Shown here piece by piece: positions 6,224 to 8,462 of a stretch of DNA of 8,462 nucleotides. Every line of letters begins with the position of its first letter. The stretch's first letter is position 1. Position numbers and translations under genes: made by a program. Under the pieces are notes generated by a model. It was not told the origin of the DNA. It did no database searches and saw nothing but the letters and a program-made list of their open reading frames with translations. The stretch is from DASQTB01 sp035642095 (GTDB lineage Bacteria > Actinomycetota > UBA4738 > CALAEC01): contig DASQTB010000021.1 in assembly GCA_035642095.1 (NCBI GenBank), positions 1 through 8,462 of the forward strand, given 5' to 3'.

Positions 6224-6751
6224 TCAGGTTCCTCCGCCCGACCCGCCGTCGTCGGTTCCGCCGCCGCCGCCTCCACCGCCGACGAACCCGCCGCCGGTGT
6301 TGTCGCCGCCACCGGTGCCGTCGTTTCCGCCGGTGTTGTCGCCGTCCTTGGTGTTGTTGCCTCGGCCGGTGCCGTCGTTGCCGGCGGTCCGGTCCCGGTC
6401 CGGGGTGTTGTCGCCGCCCCCGGTGCCGTCGTTTCCGCCGGTGCCGTCCCGGTCGGGCGTGTTGTCGCCGCCCTGGGTCCCGTCATCGCCACCGGTGTTG
6501 TCCAGGTCGCCGGTGTTCCTCCCGCCGGCCGTGCCGTCGTCGCCGCCGGTGTCGTCACCGTCGCCGGCGTCGTCCTCCTGCACCAGGACGTCTGCCTCGG
6601 CGTCCTCCCGAGGCTTCGCTGCCAGGTCGTCCTGGCTCAGCTCGACGAGGGCACCCTCACTGGCGCTGCTCCGGTATTCCAGCACCGCAGCGGTGGTGCC
6701 GACGCCCAACGCGAAGGCGAGTCCGAGGACCGCCAGTCTGCCGCTGTTCAT
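6224..6751 (-). CDS. Exported Asp/Gly/Asn/Thr repeat protein
   Basis: This is a 175-residue low-complexity protein of unknown function. ATG 6751 is preceded by GGAAGGAGGAAG with good spacing; the open frame upstream adds only ten unlikely residues. Residues 5-24 form a signal peptide or anchor (RLAVLGLAFALGVGTTAAVL). An acidic stretch follows (31-68), then repeats rich in D, G, N and T: three 18-residue units at 96-113, 114-131 and 132-149, each beginning DNT/NNT and ending NDGTG-x-G (for example DNTPDRDGTGGNDGTGGG), with shorter related units before and after. The end is a Gly tract (157-165) and TDDGGSGGGT. There are no Cys, His or Trp. The Asp/Asn spacing could bind divalent cations such as calcium, but canonical RTX, dockerin or EF-hand loops are not met. 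It has its own upstream array (6794-6837) and a terminator, so it is probably monocistronic. Confidence 0.75.
   Translation of the reverse strand: MNSGRLAVLGLAFALGVGTTAAVLEYRSSASEGALVELSQDDLAAKPREDAEADVLVQEDDAGDGDDTGGDDGTAGGRNTGDLDNTGGDDGTQGGDNTPDRDGTGGNDGTGGGDNTPDRDRTAGNDGTGRGNNTKDGDNTGGNDGTGGGDNTGGGFVGGGGGGGGTDDGGSGGGT
6305..6466 (-). repeat. 54-bp in-frame tandem repeat, three copies
   Basis: Three consecutive 54-bp units encode the 18-residue repeats of the exported Asp/Gly/Asn/Thr protein (residues 96-149). The units differ at several codons, and the third has KDGDNT where the others have PDRDGT or PDRDRT. The repeats are therefore diverged at protein level and not a very recent duplication. 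Copy number could vary between strains. Confidence 0.65.
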
Positions 6752-6783
6752 CGCTTCCTCCTTCCTTCTGTCGTCCTGCATCC

Positions 6784-6837
6784 ATCTTTGGTCGGCGCCG
6801 TGAGATGGCCCTAAGCGTGCGGTGAGATGGCTCTTAG
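6784..6837 (-). promoter_or_regulatory. Array B: four 11-bp direct repeats plus -10 candidate
   Basis: On the minus strand CTAAG (6837), CTCAC (6826), CTTAG (6815) and CTCAC (6804) begin exactly 11 bp apart, filling 6794-6837. Four bases after the last repeat comes AAAGAT (6789-6784), a weak -10 candidate. The matching -35 position falls inside the array and is a poor match (GGGCCA), as expected for an activator-dependent promoter. The first repeat contains the TAA stop of the Ser/Thr kinase gene. The gap from array to the ATG at 6751 is 42 nt, identical to array C. Confidence 0.75.
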
Positions 6838-7769
6838 TGAAGGCGCGGCTTCAGCCGGCCGATGATCGGGCGCTTGGGGAGCATGGCCACCAGCGGTTCG
6901 AGCGCCTCTGCCACGTCGCGGGCCGTCGGACGGGCCTCCGGGTCGGGAGCCAGGCACGACTCGACGATCTCCGCCAGGCGCGGGGGAACGTCCTCGGAGA
7001 ACGGCACCCGCTCCTGATGGAGCTGCGGGAACCGGTCGGCGTCGTTACCCCTTCCGAACGGACGCTCCCCGGTCACCGCCTCGAACAAGGTCATCCCCAT
7101 CCCCCACACGTCGGAGGCCGGCCCCGGGGAACCCAGTGATCCCGGCTCGATCTGCTCGGGCGCCATGTAGGCGTCCGTGCCGACCGGCACGTCGAGCGCG
7201 GCCGCTTCGTCGACGGTATAGGCCACGCTCAGATCGATCAGGCGTGCCGGCGCGCCCATGATGATGTTCTTCGGCTTCACGTCGAGGTGAACCCATCCCT
7301 TGAAGGCCATGAAGTGGAGGGCCGAGCACAGCTGGACGGCCAGCGGGACGGCCTGCTCGATCGCCAGCGGCCCGTACTTCCGGATCAGCGTGGAGAGCCG
7401 GGGGCCCTCCAGGAACTCCAGGACCAGGTGTGGCCTGGGCCCATCCAGCGCGCCCCCGAAGCTCCGAACCAGGACCGGGTGATCGAGGGCCTCCAGGGCC
7501 CGGGCCTCCGAGGCCAGACCCTCGAGGGCCGACCGATCCTCCACGCGATCGGGACGAAGGATCTTGACCACGACCACGGCGAGCATCGAGTCGTGCCAGG
7601 CTAGATGAGCCTCGTAGCGGCGGGCTCGCCCCAGGAGGCGGAGCTGATGGATGCCGGGGACGATCTCATCGCCCTCGCTGAATGCCCACTCCGGCTCCTC
7701 GGACGGTTCCGGCGTGGGAAGGGGGGCGCCCGTGGCGCCCCCCCGTCGTTCCGGCACGCGATCGGTCAT
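6834..7769 (-). CDS. Soluble Hanks-type Ser/Thr protein kinase, divergent
   Basis: This is a 311-residue eukaryotic-like kinase with no transmembrane helix and no PASTA or other sensor domain. Motifs present are the VVVKIL lysine (K69), the catalytic loop HLDVKPKNI (H161, D163, K165, N168), the metal-binding D179 in IDLS (in place of DFG), YMAPEQ (201-206, APE) and SDVWGMG (219-225). The Gly-rich loop is degenerate: LLGRARRYEAHLAW (45-58) lacks the GxGxxG pattern. The usual HRD is HLD, so this is a non-RD kinase, perhaps not needing activation-loop phosphorylation. The key Lys, Asp and Asn residues are kept, so it is probably active. The start at 7769 overlaps the stop of the secreted acidic protein by one base (TGATG), so the two are translationally coupled under array C. 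The substrate is unknown. A cytoplasmic kinase could not reach the mature secreted partner, so the response regulator is a more plausible substrate; that is inference. Confidence 0.88.
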   Translation of the reverse strand: MTDRVPERRGGATGAPLPTPEPSEEPEWAFSEGDEIVPGIHQLRLLGRARRYEAHLAWHDSMLAVVVVKILRPDRVEDRSALEGLASEARALEALDHPVLVRSFGGALDGPRPHLVLEFLEGPRLSTLIRKYGPLAIEQAVPLAVQLCSALHFMAFKGWVHLDVKPKNIIMGAPARLIDLSVAYTVDEAAALDVPVGTDAYMAPEQIEPGSLGSPGPASDVWGMGMTLFEAVTGERPFGRGNDADRFPQLHQERVPFSEDVPPRLAEIVESCLAPDPEARPTARDVAEALEPLVAMLPKRPIIGRLKPRLH

Positions 7770-8110
7770 CAGGTGTTCGTGGTCACCCCGACGGAGTGGT
7801 CGGCGGTGTTGTCGGCCGACCGGTCCCGTGAGTTGGAGCGGTCCCTGCGGTTCGGCTCTCCCGTGTTGTCCCCGGAACGATCCCGGGACCGCGACCGGTC
7901 CGCCGTGGTGTCCAGGCTGTCCCCGGAATTCGTGTTCCCGGTGTTGCCGGTGGTGGTTCCGTCGCCGTCGCCGTCGTCGTCGTCGGTCAGGAGCACCACG
8001 CCGTCGTCGTCTTCGCGAAGGACAGCCTCGCCCTCCGTCCCGGCGGCGGCGAGACCCGGAACAGCCAGGCCCACAAACAGAGCCAGCAGCACGATCATCG
8101 TCCTGCCCAT
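7769..8110 (-). CDS. Small secreted acidic protein with Ser/Arg and DNT repeats
   Basis: This is a 113-residue protein of unknown function that I cannot place in a family. GAGGAGGT before the ATG at 8110 fixes the start. A cleavable signal peptide is clear (1-23, ending GLAAA before GTEG). The mature protein has an acidic stretch (33-51, DDD...TDDDDGDGDG), a Thr/Asn/Gly stretch (52-65), and two copies of a 13-residue unit: DRSRSRDRSGDNT (71-83) and DRSNSRDRSADNT (90-102). The DNT ending and D/G/N/T composition match the exported repeat protein at 6224-6751, although the alternating Ser/Arg part is unique here. There are no Cys residues. It is the first gene after array C and is coupled to the Ser/Thr kinase gene by a one-base stop/start overlap. 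Confidence 0.75.
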   Translation of the reverse strand: MGRTMIVLLALFVGLAVPGLAAAGTEGEAVLREDDDGVVLLTDDDDGDGDGTTTGNTGNTNSGDSLDTTADRSRSRDRSGDNTGEPNRRDRSNSRDRSADNTADHSVGVTTNT

Positions 8111-8142
8111 CCCTTTACCTCCTCTTCTGGGTTTCGAAGAGA

Positions 8143-8170
8143 AACCTAGCCACCGGGACTAAGCTCGCAA
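8143..8170 (-). promoter_or_regulatory. Candidate promoter overlapping array C
   Basis: On the minus strand TTGCGA (8170-8165) and TAGGTT (8148-8143) are 16 nt apart. The -35 lies inside the third repeat of array C and the -10 lies four bases past the array, the same place as the -10 candidate of array B. Transcription would begin near 8136, leaving a leader of about 25 nt with a strong ribosome site. Confidence 0.5.
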
Positions 8171-8196
8171 TGAGAGGGCCGTGAGAGAGGCCTTAG
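8153..8196 (-). promoter_or_regulatory. Array C: four 11-bp direct repeats, regulator binding site
   Basis: On the minus strand CTAAG (8196), CTCAC (8185), CTCAT (8174) and CTTAG (8163) begin exactly 11 bp apart. The first repeat contains the TAA stop of the ATPase gene. The gap to the ATG at 8110 is 42 nt, as for array B. It should control the secreted acidic protein and the kinase behind it. Confidence 0.75.
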
Positions 8197-8462
8197 GCCC
8201 GGCCGAGGCGAAGACGGCGGAGGAGCTGGGCGTTGAGCGCCACGACGATGGTCGACACGCTCATCAGCACGGCTCCGACCGCGGGGGCGAGGGTGATGCC
8301 GGCCCAGGCCAGCACTCCGGCAGCGACCGGGATGGCCACCACGTTGTAGCCCGCCGCCCAAACCAGGTTCTGGACCATCTTGCGGTATGACGCCCGGGAG
8401 AGCTGGATGACGTCGAGGACCGCCCGGGGATCGTCCGAGGCCAACACCACGCCGGCGGACTC
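8193..8462 (-). CDS. P1B-3 (CopB-type) copper/silver-transporting ATPase, C-terminal fragment
   Basis: Only the last 89 residues are in the window; the gene enters from beyond 8462. The fragment begins in the phosphorylation-domain end (ESAGVVLASDDPRAVLDVIQ), followed by LSRASYRKMVQNL and the last two membrane helices. The helix motifs are N-x5-GYN-x4-P (NLVWAAGYNVVAIP) and P-x6-MSxST-x5-N (PAVGAVLMSVSTIVVALN). These match the pattern I know for P1B-3 pumps, which export copper or silver, rather than the MxxSS of CopA. The CPH motif that would confirm this lies outside the window. The end LLRRLRLGRA is normal, so the gene is intact at this end. Its stop codon lies inside array C. No terminator is seen, so read-through into the acidic protein and kinase genes is possible. 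Confidence 0.9.
   Translation of the reverse strand, partial: ESAGVVLASDDPRAVLDVIQLSRASYRKMVQNLVWAAGYNVVAIPVAAGVLAWAGITLAPAVGAVLMSVSTIVVALNAQLLRRLRLGRA

Noticed and set aside
6305..6466. RTX or EF-hand/dockerin calcium repeats
   Set aside because: The Asp/Asn/Gly content is suggestive, but the regular hydrophobic position of RTX nonapeptides and the full 12-residue loop of EF-hands are missing.
6297..6540. CRISPR-like or intergenic repeat array
   Set aside because: The repeats are in frame, contiguous without unique spacers, and encode the 18-residue units of a protein with signal peptide and ribosome site.
6097..6558. Upstream extension of the poly-Asp protein with TTPA-type repeats
   Set aside because: It is the exported D/G/N/T repeat gene in another frame and would read through the terminator and array A.
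8130..8146. Hairpin GGTTTC-N5-GAAACC as leader regulator
   Set aside because: It overlaps the -10 candidate, so most of it would not be transcribed; a 6-bp stem is within chance expectation.

Overview
The window is uniformly GC-rich and every convincing gene lies on the minus strand. It reads as a chromosomal segment of a high-GC actinobacterium or close relative. Support comes from the strong GC3 bias, GTG starts with AGGAGG ribosome sites, an ECF sigma factor paired with an RskA-type anti-sigma factor, a soluble Hanks-type kinase and a GC-rich hairpin terminator without a U-tract. I cannot assign a genus. Transcription runs from high to low coordinates, so the layout is given in that order.

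(1) 8462-5746, an envelope and metal-related block. It opens with the C-terminus of a P1B-3 (CopB-type) copper/silver ATPase. Next come a small secreted acidic Ser/Arg/Asp-Asn-Thr protein translationally coupled to a divergent serine/threonine kinase, a second exported protein built of Asp/Gly/Asn/Thr repeats, a hairpin terminator, and a third membrane-anchored protein with a poly-Asp tail. (2) 5774-3649, a two-component system with the kinase gene first and the regulator second, overlapping by ATGA.

The three small acidic proteins share no clear globular domain, but each is preceded by a tandem array of CTNA(G/C/T) pentamers spaced exactly 11 bp apart (three, four and four copies). This is the spacing expected for an OmpR/PhoB-type regulator bound to direct repeats, and the only such regulator in the window is the one encoded here. 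In two of the arrays the gap to the start codon is identical (42 nt), and the first repeat contains the stop codon of the gene before. The simplest reading is one locally autoregulated regulon: a sensor kinase and regulator controlling three secreted or anchored acidic low-complexity proteins and a cytoplasmic Ser/Thr kinase, next to a copper pump. The function of these proteins is unknown.

(3) 3300-1, an extracytoplasmic-function sigma block: a SigK-like sigma factor, its zinc-motif RskA-like membrane anti-sigma factor (ATGA overlap), a secreted DUF4331 protein, and the start of a membrane-anchored TPR protein that leaves the window. Candidate promoters of the same form (ATCC-N16-CGAA) lie before the sigma operon and before the DUF4331 gene, suggesting autoregulation and a local target. 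No tRNA, rRNA, CRISPR array, transposase or attachment site was seen.
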